Shown here: positions 39,971-48,304 of the stretch, in pieces
Position numbering within the stretch: the stretch's first letter is position 1
How the letters are laid out: each line of letters begins with the position of its first letter
Assembly: GCA_050251715.1 (NCBI GenBank)
Contig: JBFWMG010000007.1
Coordinates: forward strand, 1 to 64,000
Length of the DNA stretch: 64,000 nucleotides
Reading direction: 5' to 3'
DNA from: JBFWMG01 sp050251715
GTDB lineage: Bacteria; Desulfobacterota; Desulfovibrionia; Desulfovibrionales; Desulfovibrionaceae
Translations under genes and position numbers: made by a program
Notes under the pieces: model-generated
What the model was told of the DNA's origin: nothing
The model's input: only the letters and a program-made list of their open reading frames with translations
Databases searched by the model: none

Positions 39971-40644
39971 GGCATTCTTTCCCCCAACACCCCGCTGCGC
40001 ATAACTTCTTCGGCAAGCAGGAAGTCATCGGGGTAATCAATGTCTATAAGATGGAAAGGCGAATCGATTTCATATAGATACGGCATATTGGGTGCGCCGA
40101 TGACGTACCCTGTGTACAGGCCGTAGCTGCGGTGGAACGATGTCGGCGAAGGGGCATGCGTATTGCCCAGGGGAGGCAGATGCCGCAGGGAGCCCGACCC
40201 GTTGTCCACTTGGAACACGTTGTTCTCGTAGCGGAGTACTCGCACGGTCAGCACAGGCGAAAAGCCTTCGCGCAACTTGGCGGTGAGCAGATCCACCATG
40301 CCCTCGGGACGGAACGGATGTGTGGGGAACAAGGTGACGAACGCTCCCACCGGATAGCCTTCCGCCGCCAATCGCGCCAGCAGGTGGTCGATGGCTTCGC
40401 CCACGTTCGCCCTGTCGCCCGCCAACTCGTCCGGGCGCAAAAAAGGCACCTCGGCCCCGTACCGCAATGCGACGTCAGCGATCTCCGCCGAGTCCGTGGA
40501 CACGATGACCCGGTCGATTCTCTTGCAGGCAAGGGCGGCCTCTATGGTATAGGCAATGAGGGGCTTGCCGCACAGAGAGCGGATATTCTTGCCAGGCAAC
40601 CCCTTGGAGCCGCCGCGCGCGGGTATGACCGCAATGACGTTCAC
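39964..40644 (-). CDS. neuA: NeuA-type CMP-nonulosonate cytidylyltransferase
   Basis: A 226-residue activating enzyme. IPARGGSKGLPGKNIRSLCG (7-26) is the CTP-binding signature; VIVSTDSAEIADVALRYGAE, FLRPDELAGDRANVGEAIDH and FHLIDIDYPDDFLLAEEVM are family landmarks shared by NeuA, LegF and PseF. It would couple a nine-carbon acid to CMP. It lies 18 kb from neuB, which has its own SpsF-like activator, so the locus may make two different CMP-sugars or activate one sugar at two stages. It overlaps its upstream neighbour by 4 nt. Confidence 0.93.
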   Translation of the reverse strand: MNVIAVIPARGGSKGLPGKNIRSLCGKPLIAYTIEAALACKRIDRVIVSTDSAEIADVALRYGAEVPFLRPDELAGDRANVGEAIDHLLARLAAEGYPVGAFVTLFPTHPFRPEGMVDLLTAKLREGFSPVLTVRVLRYENNVFQVDNGSGSLRHLPPLGNTHAPSPTSFHRSYGLYTGYVIGAPNMPYLYEIDSPFHLIDIDYPDDFLLAEEVMRSGVLGERMPC

Positions 40645-42236
40645 ATCATTCCCTCCGACGGTTCACGCCCCTCCCTCCCAAGACCATCGGCGTGCCTGGG
40701 GCGTGGATCCACCACGATGCCCTCATAGGCGGAAAACGGCTCGGCCAACAGTTCGAACGTGGCCCTCGTGCCCAACAAGTCCTTGTCCGCCAGCACGTCT
40801 TCCATTTCTGGGTCGCCGTATTCGCCTTCCAACCGCTGAAACGACCACGGCACCTTCTTCTGCACCCTGTTGAAGAACATTTCGTAGAAGCACCTAGCCT
40901 GTCCCATTTGGTCGGGCCGCAGCCGAATGTCCCGTGCCGGGTCGGCCAATTCGTCCAGGCGACGGAAATAATCCGGCGCGGTTTCCGCATGCTCGGCAAA
41001 TCCCTTGCCCGTATAGTGGGCGCACATGGGCGTAAGCACGGGGATGCCCCGCGACGCCATCTCGAATCCCGAGGTGGACATGTAGGTGAGCCCCATGTCG
41101 GCCCTGACCATGAGCGCGTAAGTGTTCACTGGGGCGTCCGGCGGCACCACCACGATGTGCGGCGGCAGTTCGGGGAACCGCTTGGCCAGAAAATCCGCCG
41201 TGTACTCACCCTGGGGCACCATGGATTCCGCCGGGTGGACGCGCACGATGAGACTCAATTTGTCGTGGCCTCGCACGTGTTCGATAGTGTTGGCAACCCA
41301 GTCGAGCATGGACTTGAACGCCGAGGTGGCGGCCAGAGCGATGGAGTCCCACGCCACAGTGGTGCACAGAAGAGCCAGCCGACGCCCGGTCGTATCCAGC
41401 AGGGGCAAGCTTGCCGCCATGGATGTCCGCTGCAACGGCAGCACGCAATGTTCCTCCCAGTACGCCACCCCGGCCCGCTGTTCCCACAGGGCGGCATAGC
41501 TCGCTTCTATATCTTCATCGTACACGTGAACCGCCTCATGGTCCCACGCCCCGTGCATGTCGAGCATCCCTATGGGCTTGTTGGCCGACACGAATACCCG
41601 ACGCACGTTGGCGGCCTCGATATTGTACCGGGGCAGGCCGAGCTCGGCCAGATAGGCGTTGATGATGCCGAACTCGTTGACCGTACCGTTGACGTTGATG
41701 ATGGTATCGAACTCGTGAACGCTGAGGAAATAGGCCATGTTGCAGGCCAGACGCAGATTCCGCTGAAAGCGGAAACCATAGAAGAAGGGATCGGCCAACT
41801 GATCGCACTGGTCCAGATGGTAGGTGTACAGGTAGTCGCGCCTAGCCGCCTCGGCGACTTTGAGCATGAACGCCGTGGGCAACGGAATCTGCAGCAGCGT
41901 ATTGAGCCGCTCGATGCCGATGCCCACCTCGGCCAGCGGCCCGGTCATGTCGGCAAATTCCTTGTCCATGGCCGCCACGGTGGGCTTGTCCGGATCCTGA
42001 ATGCCGTCGGTCACGGGCATCCACAGCACAGTGGGGTGGTGCCCCAGGCGGCGCAGCAGCACGGCATACGCGACAATGGAAGACATGATCCAGGGATATG
42101 CCGCAATGAGTAGTATCCGATTACCTTTTGAACGCGCCTCGGGCGGATACCGTTTGAGCAGATCGCCCCAATGAAGGGCGTTCTCGCGTAATCCCCAGGC
42201 ATGCACATCGTGGTCATTGATGCGTGGAAGCTTCAT
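40641..42236 (-). CDS. Capsule-synthesis-like glycosyltransferase
   Basis: About 531 residues, GT-B-like. The C-terminal half carries VRVHPAESM, HIVVVPPDAPVNTYALMVRA, MGLTYMSTSGFEMASRGIPV and AHYTGKGF, which resembles the KpsC/KpsS/Capsule_synth group that uses CMP-Kdo or related donors. The N-terminal half begins RILLIAAYPWIMSS. It overlaps neuA by 4 nt, so transfer of a CMP-activated nonulosonate is an attractive reading. The start at 42236 (AAGGTG upstream) is preferred; ATG at 42266 is possible. Confidence 0.75.
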   Translation of the reverse strand: MKLPRINDHDVHAWGLRENALHWGDLLKRYPPEARSKGNRILLIAAYPWIMSSIVAYAVLLRRLGHHPTVLWMPVTDGIQDPDKPTVAAMDKEFADMTGPLAEVGIGIERLNTLLQIPLPTAFMLKVAEAARRDYLYTYHLDQCDQLADPFFYGFRFQRNLRLACNMAYFLSVHEFDTIINVNGTVNEFGIINAYLAELGLPRYNIEAANVRRVFVSANKPIGMLDMHGAWDHEAVHVYDEDIEASYAALWEQRAGVAYWEEHCVLPLQRTSMAASLPLLDTTGRRLALLCTTVAWDSIALAATSAFKSMLDWVANTIEHVRGHDKLSLIVRVHPAESMVPQGEYTADFLAKRFPELPPHIVVVPPDAPVNTYALMVRADMGLTYMSTSGFEMASRGIPVLTPMCAHYTGKGFAEHAETAPDYFRRLDELADPARDIRLRPDQMGQARCFYEMFFNRVQKKVPWSFQRLEGEYGDPEMEDVLADKDLLGTRATFELLAEPFSAYEGIVVDPRPRHADGLGREGREPSEGMM

Positions 42237-42286
42237 GCCTTTCACCTTTTCATTACCGTTTTTCATTCCCATCCACCTGTGCCGCT

Positions 42287-43375
42287 TCAATTTGCCGCCG
42301 CGCCGAGGTACAAGGCCTCCCCCATGGACGCGGCCTTGTCGGCCATGGCCGTTGCGTCCAGACACCGCCACTCAGCACAATCCGCCATCTCAAGGCATGT
42401 GGCGATTCCATCAGCCACGACCCCGGCGAGCGTTTCCGGAAAAATGTCGGCAACCTTGAAGCTCAGCCCCCGGCAGCGCGCCAAAAAGTACCGAAACAAC
42501 GTTTCCGCACCACCCTGCCCTGGCACGGACGCCCGTGCCGCCAGCCAGAACAGCCGTTCCAACCAGGGCAATAATGGCGCCGCCTCCGGCAGCCCCAACC
42601 GCGTGGCGGTCAGCAGCATGCCTGCGCAGCAGGCCAGGAGGCGTGTGCCCCGCGCGTCCGCAAAGCCCGGCGCGCCCGCCTCCACCAGCCGGGCAATTCG
42701 CTGGTGCATCTCCATGTCGTGCCGCCATTGCCGCTCCAGGTTGGCGGACATGGACCCGGCATGCCTGCGGTACCACACGGTGGCCTCCGCGCCTGGAAAC
42801 GGCGCATGGCCCACCCCTTGTACGCGCAGCCAGAAATCATGGTCCTCGCACGCACCAAGCGTCTCGTCGAACCCGCCCGCCTCCAGCGCCACGTCGCGCC
42901 GCACCAGAAACGCCAGGGGCGGGGCCACGTTGAAATGGCACACATGGATGTCGAGCCGCTCGGGAAACCTGCGCCACTGGCCGCACGGTTCAGGCTCGCC
43001 CTGCGCGTCGAGCCCCGAAAAAAACCGCGTGCGGCACACGGGCACGCCCGTGCCGCCCGCCGCTTCCAGCGCCGCCACCTGCCCGGCGACGACACCCGGC
43101 CCAAGCATGTCGTCGGCATCGAGAAAGAGCACATACCGTCCCGCAGCGCGGCGCAGACCCGCGTTGCGCGCCGCCGAGAGCCCCCGGTTTTCCTGGTCTA
43201 TCACCGTGACGCGCCCCGCATGCGGGCGCAGCGCCCCGGCCAGGTCGTCCGTGGAGCCGTCGTTGACCACGATGGCTTCCACGGGCCAGTCCTGAGCCCG
43301 CACGCTACACAGCGCGGTGTCGATGAAATGCGCCGCGTTGTACGCCGGGATAATGACGGAAACCAGTTCCCGCAC
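42287..43375 (-). CDS. Family 2 glycosyltransferase
   Basis: A 362-residue GT-A enzyme. VSVIIPAYNAAHFIDTAL opens the nucleotide fold; VNDGSTDD, LSAARNAGLRRAAG and FLDADDML (DxD metal motif) follow; GACEDHDFWLRV holds the ED acid motif used as catalytic base. The C-terminal 140 residues are mostly helical. Start is GTG at 43375. No membrane segment is present, so it would act on a cytoplasmic acceptor. Confidence 0.9.
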   Translation of the reverse strand: MRELVSVIIPAYNAAHFIDTALCSVRAQDWPVEAIVVNDGSTDDLAGALRPHAGRVTVIDQENRGLSAARNAGLRRAAGRYVLFLDADDMLGPGVVAGQVAALEAAGGTGVPVCRTRFFSGLDAQGEPEPCGQWRRFPERLDIHVCHFNVAPPLAFLVRRDVALEAGGFDETLGACEDHDFWLRVQGVGHAPFPGAEATVWYRRHAGSMSANLERQWRHDMEMHQRIARLVEAGAPGFADARGTRLLACCAGMLLTATRLGLPEAAPLLPWLERLFWLAARASVPGQGGAETLFRYFLARCRGLSFKVADIFPETLAGVVADGIATCLEMADCAEWRCLDATAMADKAASMGEALYLGAAAN

Positions 43376-43426
43376 GGCCTACCGCCCCTTTTTGTTATAC
43401 GCCCACGCCTGGCCCGGCCGTCCGCG

Positions 43427-44401
43427 CTATTGCTTGCCGCGCGCCTTGGCCGACTTGTCGTAGAACGTATTCGCCTTGTAGATGGCCTGGATTTCCGCCA
43501 GCTCGGCGGCCGAAAGCGGCGGCAGCGCCTCGGCGGCCAGGTCTTCCTCGATCTCGCTTTCCCGCATCATGCCCGGAATGACCGTGGAGATGGCGGGTTG
43601 GGCCAGGCAGAACTGCAACGCCAGTTGCACATAGCTGCGGCCTTTGCCCTCGGTCAGCCCCTTGAACAGGGAAGGCGCATCGGCCCAGCAGGCCAGCTGT
43701 TCCTTGGGCCAGTTGGCGCGGTGGTCGCCCTCGGTAAAAGGCGTGTCCGCGCCCAGGGAGCCGCTCAAAAAGCCGAAGCACAGCGGCGTGCGGCAGATGA
43801 GCCCGGCCTCGTGCGCAAGGGCCGCGTCGAACAGGCCGCACTCGGCGGCGCGCTGGTCGATGAGGTTGAAATTGACCTGCACCGAGCGGAAGCCGTATTT
43901 TTCGATGGCCACCTTGCCGTCCATGGGCGAACGCACCGACACGCCAAAGGCCTTGATCTTGCCCGCCGCCCGCATGGCCTCCAGCGTGGCCACGCAATCG
44001 TTGACCTCGATGTCCTCAAGCGTGGGGCTGTGCAGCTGGTACAGGTCCACATAATCGGTCCCCAGCCGTTTCAGGCTCGCCTCCAGGGCGCTTTCCAGAT
44101 GCCTGCGCGAAAAATCCTGCGGCATGTGGAAGCCCGTGTGGGGCAGCGTGCCACCTTTGGTGGCGATGAGAATCCTGTCGCGCTTGCCCGCAAAGGCCTT
44201 GGCGAGCAGAGCCTCGCTCTTGCCGTCGCCGTACAGGTCCGAGGTGTCGTACAGGGTCACGCCGCGCTCAAGAGCCATGTGCAGCAGCGTGATGGCGTGT
44301 TCCTCTTCGATGGGACCGTAGGACACGCCGCCCAGCCCCCAGGTGCCGAAGCCGATAACCGAAGAGGTGAGGGAGGTGTTCCCAAGATTCTTTGTCCGCA
44401 C
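43427..44401 (-). CDS. Aldo-keto reductase
   Basis: A 324-residue NADPH-type reductase. The tetrad is visible: Asp and Tyr in LYDTSDLYGDG, Lys in IATKGG, His in LYQLHSPT. VIPGMMRESEIEEDLAA near the end is the cofactor-phosphate loop. In sugar loci such enzymes reduce keto-sugars. Start is GTG at 44401, ten bases after GGAG. It lies downstream of two SDR genes and a split transketolase, which suggests a final keto-reduction in that branch. Confidence 0.9.
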   Translation of the reverse strand: MRTKNLGNTSLTSSVIGFGTWGLGGVSYGPIEEEHAITLLHMALERGVTLYDTSDLYGDGKSEALLAKAFAGKRDRILIATKGGTLPHTGFHMPQDFSRRHLESALEASLKRLGTDYVDLYQLHSPTLEDIEVNDCVATLEAMRAAGKIKAFGVSVRSPMDGKVAIEKYGFRSVQVNFNLIDQRAAECGLFDAALAHEAGLICRTPLCFGFLSGSLGADTPFTEGDHRANWPKEQLACWADAPSLFKGLTEGKGRSYVQLALQFCLAQPAISTVIPGMMRESEIEEDLAAEALPPLSAAELAEIQAIYKANTFYDKSAKARGKQ

Positions 44402-44449
44402 TGTGGTCTCCTCATTGTACGCCCACGCCCTGAAGCGGTGGGGGGTCGC

Positions 44450-44485
44450 CGCGCCGCCGCGCCCGGATGGAGGCGCGGCGGCGCG
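44450..44485. repeat. Perfect 14-bp GC-only hairpin between coupled sugar genes
   Basis: CGCGCCGCCGCGCC and GGCGCGGCGGCGCG pair across an 8-nt loop, in the 102-nt gap before the aldo-keto reductase gene. No T-tract follows on the minus strand. It may protect the upstream mRNA from 3' decay or attenuate transcription. Confidence 0.75.
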
Positions 44486-44503
44486 TGTCATGCGCGCGTC
44501 GCG

Positions 44504-45478
44504 CTAGTCGGCCTTGGCCTTGCTGTAAAGCCGGATGGTCTCCGGCCTGTTCTCGTAGGCGTCGGCAAACCAGGCTATGGTCTTTTCCAACCCTTCGCGG
44601 AAGGGCACGTAGTCATGATTGGACAGGGCCATGAACCGGGCATTGTCCGTGTTCTTGCGAAACACGCCCTTGGGCTTGGTGGTGTCGAAGGCGATGCGGC
44701 TCCGGTCCACGCCGGTCAGGTCCGCGATCATGTACGCGATGTCCTTGATGGCGTGTTCCTCGGTGGTGCCCACGTTGAGCACCTGGGCCTCGTCATAGTT
44801 TTCCAGCGCCCACATGTAGATGCGGGCCAGATCCTGGGAAAAGGTGTATTCGCGCAACGGCGTGCCGTCGCCCCAGATGACCACGTTCTCGTCCGTGTTG
44901 CGGTTCTCGTAGAACCGGCGGATGAGCGCTGGCAGCATGGGCGCGTCGTCAAAGTTGAAGTTGTCGTGGGGGCCGAAGATGCCGCTGGGCGCCAGGCCGA
45001 TGGCGTTCACCCCGTATTCCTCGCGGTAGGAACGGATGGCCGGGTCGCACAGCCGCTTGGCGAACGACGAACCGTAGTTGGAGCCGTGCGGGTAGCCGTC
45101 GTGGATGTTGTCCTCGTTGAGCGGCAGCGGCGCGTTGGTGGGGTACATGCCCGTGGTCAGGGTCATGATGATCTTGCCGATGCCGAGCTTGCGCACGGCC
45201 TCGAGCACGGAGAAGATCATGAGCGTGTTGTCGCGCAAGAGCGAGGCCGGGTGCTTGATGCTGAGGCCGATGCCGCCGCTGACCGCCGCCAGATGGATGA
45301 TCGCGTCGGGCTTGTGCGCGGCAAAGACCTCCATGGTCTTGTCCGGGTCGCGCAGATCGCAGTCCTTGGAGGCCAGAAACACGAACTCCACGTCGGGATA
45401 TTCGCCCTGAATGGCCTTGAAGCCGTGACCCAGCACGGCGCCCGCGCCGGTGACGAGAATTTTATTGTACTTCGCCAT
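44504..45478 (-). CDS. GDP-fucose-synthase-like SDR with altered active-site region
   Basis: A 324-residue extended SDR. KILVTGAGAVLGHGF binds the cofactor; HLAAVSGGIGLSIKHPASLL and MYPTNAPLPLNED resemble WcaG/GDP-L-fucose synthase and its heptose relatives. At the catalytic Y-x-x-x-K the protein reads SSFAK (within NYGSSFAKRL), so the canonical Tyr is replaced by Ser, with a Tyr two residues earlier. Either another residue substitutes or it no longer reduces. In Campylobacter capsule heptose pathways a related reductase acts after an RmlC-like epimerase, which this locus also has. Confidence 0.85.
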   Translation of the reverse strand: MAKYNKILVTGAGAVLGHGFKAIQGEYPDVEFVFLASKDCDLRDPDKTMEVFAAHKPDAIIHLAAVSGGIGLSIKHPASLLRDNTLMIFSVLEAVRKLGIGKIIMTLTTGMYPTNAPLPLNEDNIHDGYPHGSNYGSSFAKRLCDPAIRSYREEYGVNAIGLAPSGIFGPHDNFNFDDAPMLPALIRRFYENRNTDENVVIWGDGTPLREYTFSQDLARIYMWALENYDEAQVLNVGTTEEHAIKDIAYMIADLTGVDRSRIAFDTTKPKGVFRKNTDNARFMALSNHDYVPFREGLEKTIAWFADAYENRPETIRLYSKAKAD

Positions 45479-45496
45479 GCCTTGCCTCCCGCCTTG

Positions 45497-46429
45497 TTAC
45501 ACGTTGGCGTACTGGTTGCGCTTGAGGATGGTGTACGCCTTGATAAGCTCCGCAATGCCCATCTGGATGCTGTACTTGGGCTTGAAACCGGTTTTCTCGA
45601 TCTTCTCGTTGCTCACGATGTAGTCGCGCTTGTCCGGATCCTCGCCCACCTTGGCTTCCACGAAATAGAAGTTGGGCAGTTGCTTCTGGATCTCTTCGCA
45701 CAGCTGCCACTTGCTCAGGTTGGCGTCGGAAAGGCCCACGTTGTAGGGCTCGTTCTTCATGGTGTCGAAGTTGTCCATGCTGTGGATAAAGGCGCGGGAA
45801 ATGTCGCGCACATGGATGAAATTGCGCATGAAATGCGCCTGATAGAGCACGATGAAGCCGTCGTAGATGGCGCGGTAGGTGAAGTCGTTGACCAGCAGGT
45901 CGATGCGCGGGCGCGGGCTGGCGCCAAACACGGTGGCCAGGCGCAGGGTGATGCATTCGCCCTGCTCCAGCAGCTCGGCTTCCAGCTGCACCTTGAGACG
46001 GCCGTAGATGGAAATGGGGCGCAAGGGGCTTTTCTCGGTGCAATGCACGCCCTGTTCACCAATGCCGTAGCCGCTGTTGGTGGTGGGGAAGATGATGCGC
46101 TGGTCGCGGCTCTTCATGTCCATGATCATCTTCACGGAATCGTAGTTGATGCTCTGGGCTTCCAGAGGAAATTTGGCGCAGATGGGCGCGCCGGTCAGGC
46201 AGGCGAAGGGGAAGATCCAGTCCGCGTCCTTGATGTGTTTGGCCACCAACTCCTTGTCGCGGGCGTCGCCGCGCACGATGGTGAAATTGGAGTTGTCGCA
46301 GCATTCGAGCAGCGGCGTTTGGCCGAACATGAAATTGTCGATGACCGTGACCTGATGCCCAAGGGCGAGCAGGTCGGGGATCATGATGGAGCCGAGGTAG
46401 CCTGCGCCGCCGGTTATCAGAATACGCAT
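45497..46429 (-). CDS. NAD-dependent epimerase/dehydratase
   Basis: A 310-residue extended SDR. ILITGGAGYLGSIMIPDLLA binds NAD; VIDNFMFGQTPLL, FACLTGAP, TTNSGYG and the intact YGRLK (YxxxK) follow. The HVRDISRAFIHSM segment is typical of sugar epimerases and dehydratases. AGGAG lies 6 nt before the ATG at 46429; upstream in-frame sequence belongs to the transketolase region. It sits between the split transketolase and the fucose-synthase-like gene and probably acts on the same nucleotide sugar. Confidence 0.9.
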   Translation of the reverse strand: MRILITGGAGYLGSIMIPDLLALGHQVTVIDNFMFGQTPLLECCDNSNFTIVRGDARDKELVAKHIKDADWIFPFACLTGAPICAKFPLEAQSINYDSVKMIMDMKSRDQRIIFPTTNSGYGIGEQGVHCTEKSPLRPISIYGRLKVQLEAELLEQGECITLRLATVFGASPRPRIDLLVNDFTYRAIYDGFIVLYQAHFMRNFIHVRDISRAFIHSMDNFDTMKNEPYNVGLSDANLSKWQLCEEIQKQLPNFYFVEAKVGEDPDKRDYIVSNEKIEKTGFKPKYSIQMGIAELIKAYTILKRNQYANV

Positions 46430-46497
46430 GAGGATCTCCTTTTTTCTGCTGTGCTGCCGTCGCGCCGCCGCCCTGCGGCATGGCGCGGTTTCATTCG

Positions 46498-47448
46498 TTA
46501 CGCCGTCCAGGCGGTGATGGTTTCCACCAGCCTGGCCGTTGAAAGGCCGCGTTCCTCGTGCATGCGGTTGCGCATGCCGTAGGCATAGAGCTTGTTTTCG
46601 GCGATGGCGGCCCGCTTCAGGCGGCAGTCCAGGCCGTTGTCCACCACGAGTTCGGCCACGGCGCTGCCGATGCCGCCGGTCAGGGCATGTTCCTCTATGG
46701 TCACCACATGCCTGTGCGCGGCCAGCACATCGGCCAGCCCCGCGTCCAGGGGCTTGACGCGCACCAGATCCACCACCGTGCATGCCACGCCCTGTCCGGC
46801 CAGCGCGTCGGCCACTTCCACCGCGCGGCTGGTCATGGTGCCCGTGGCCACCAGGCAGGGGCCGTCGCCCTGACGCAGCACCGAAAAGCCGCAGTCAGGC
46901 AGGGCGTCCTCGTAGACCACCGGATATTTGCCCTTGTCGAACCGGAAATACTTGGGACCGTCCTGGCGCAGCGCCACCTCCACCAGCATGCCCGCGGCGC
47001 TGGAATCGGGCGGGCTGTACACGGCCATATTGGCCAGGCAGCGCATGACCGCCATGTCCTCGGTGGCGTGGTGGGTGGGACCGTCGGCGCTGTAGGCGTA
47101 GGACGTGCCCACGCCCACCAGGGTCACGGGCAGGTTCATGCAGCAGATGTCGATCTTGACCTGCTCCAGGCAGCGCAGGGTGAGGAACGAGGCGATGCTG
47201 TACACGAACACCTTTTTGCCCTGCATGGCCATGCCCGCGGCCACGGAAATCATGTTCTGCTCCGAGATGGCCATGTTGAAGAACTGGTCCGGCATGTCGG
47301 TGCGGAAGCGGTCGAGGCTGGGCGCGCCGTAGTCGTTGCACAGGAACACGATGTCACGGTCCTGCCGGGCCTTGGCGTCCAGCCGCGTGATGAACGCGTC
47401 GCGCATGTCCATGGTGGAAAGCGTCACGGCGCTGCTAGTCTGTTTCAT
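46498..47448 (-). CDS. Transketolase, C-terminal subunit
   Basis: A 316-residue protein with the pyrimidine-binding and C-terminal domains of transketolase: FFNMAISEQNMISVAAGMAM contains the catalytic Glu that activates thiamine diphosphate, then DGPTHHATEDMAVMRCLANM and VVTIEEHALTGGIGSAVAEL. It pairs with the N-terminal subunit just upstream, which it overlaps by 14 nt. Split transketolases outside central metabolism often move a two-carbon ketol unit in natural-product or sugar loci. Confidence 0.92.
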   Translation of the reverse strand: MKQTSSAVTLSTMDMRDAFITRLDAKARQDRDIVFLCNDYGAPSLDRFRTDMPDQFFNMAISEQNMISVAAGMAMQGKKVFVYSIASFLTLRCLEQVKIDICCMNLPVTLVGVGTSYAYSADGPTHHATEDMAVMRCLANMAVYSPPDSSAAGMLVEVALRQDGPKYFRFDKGKYPVVYEDALPDCGFSVLRQGDGPCLVATGTMTSRAVEVADALAGQGVACTVVDLVRVKPLDAGLADVLAAHRHVVTIEEHALTGGIGSAVAELVVDNGLDCRLKRAAIAENKLYAYGMRNRMHEERGLSTARLVETITAWTA

Positions 47449-48277
47449 GGCACACACACCCCAATTCCTGTTGGGCCTGCCGGATCTCGTCCGGGTCGCA
47501 CATGCCCTTGACGTGCCAAATGGGTTCGTTTTCCACAAAGGAAACGCCCTTGCCCTTCACCGTATTGGCCACCATCATGAACGGCTGTTCCTTGCGCCGC
47601 GCCCAGGCATAGTCCAGGGCCGTGCCCAGCGCGGCCAGATCGTGGCCGTCCACCTCCATGACCTCCCAGCCAAAGGCGCGCCACTTGTCGGGAAAGCCCC
47701 CCAGCCCCGCGTAGTTGCAGGTATAGTCCAACGAACCGATGTGGTTGCGGTCCACAATGCCTATGAGGTTGCCGAGGCCGCGTTGCGCCGCGAAGAGCGC
47801 CGCCTCCCACACCGATCCCTCGGTGCATTCCGCATCGCCCATGAGCACCACGGTCTTCTGCGCCCTGCCGTCCAGCTTCGCGGCGGCGGCAAGCCCCGCG
47901 CCGATGCCCAGGCCGTGGCCCAGCGCGCCGGAGGTGATCTCCACGCCCGGCGTCTTGTGGTCGGGATGGCCGCCCAGGGTGCAATCGCCGCTGCGGTAGC
48001 ACGAACGCAGCCACTCGGCGGGTATGAACCCCTTGTCCGCCAGCACGGCATAGAGCACGGTCTCCGCATGCCCCTTGGAGAGAATGAACCGGTCGCGGTC
48101 CGGGTCGCCGGGGTTGTCCGGCGACACGTTGAGCCTGCCGCCCTGGTACAGGGCGACCAGAATTTCCATACAGGAAAAGGACGAGGCGAGATGGCCGCCG
48201 TTGCGCACGCACATCTCCAACACGGTGCGGCGCAGGGCGGAGGCCTTGTCCCGCAGTGCCTCAATGGTTGGTTTCAT
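47435..48277 (-). CDS. Transketolase, N-terminal subunit
   Basis: A 280-residue protein with the thiamine-diphosphate-binding domain: SKGHAETVLYAVLADKG, ITSGALGHGLGIGAGLAAA, and GDAECTEGSVWEAALFAA followed by VDRN, the Mg-diphosphate motif. Together with the next gene it makes a full-length enzyme. Within the cluster it could supply sedoheptulose-7-phosphate for the heptose branch or extend a keto-sugar by two carbons. Confidence 0.93.
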   Translation of the reverse strand: MKPTIEALRDKASALRRTVLEMCVRNGGHLASSFSCMEILVALYQGGRLNVSPDNPGDPDRDRFILSKGHAETVLYAVLADKGFIPAEWLRSCYRSGDCTLGGHPDHKTPGVEITSGALGHGLGIGAGLAAAAKLDGRAQKTVVLMGDAECTEGSVWEAALFAAQRGLGNLIGIVDRNHIGSLDYTCNYAGLGGFPDKWRAFGWEVMEVDGHDLAALGTALDYAWARRKEQPFMMVANTVKGKGVSFVENEPIWHVKGMCDPDEIRQAQQELGCVCHETD

Positions 48278-48304
48278 AGTCGTTCCTCGCTCTTGCCAAA
48301 CACA

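Noticed and set aside
42704..46582. 1292-codon plus-strand open frame
   Set aside because: It lies antisense to five well-supported genes and has the His/Gly/Arg/Val-rich composition expected of a GC-skewed shadow frame.
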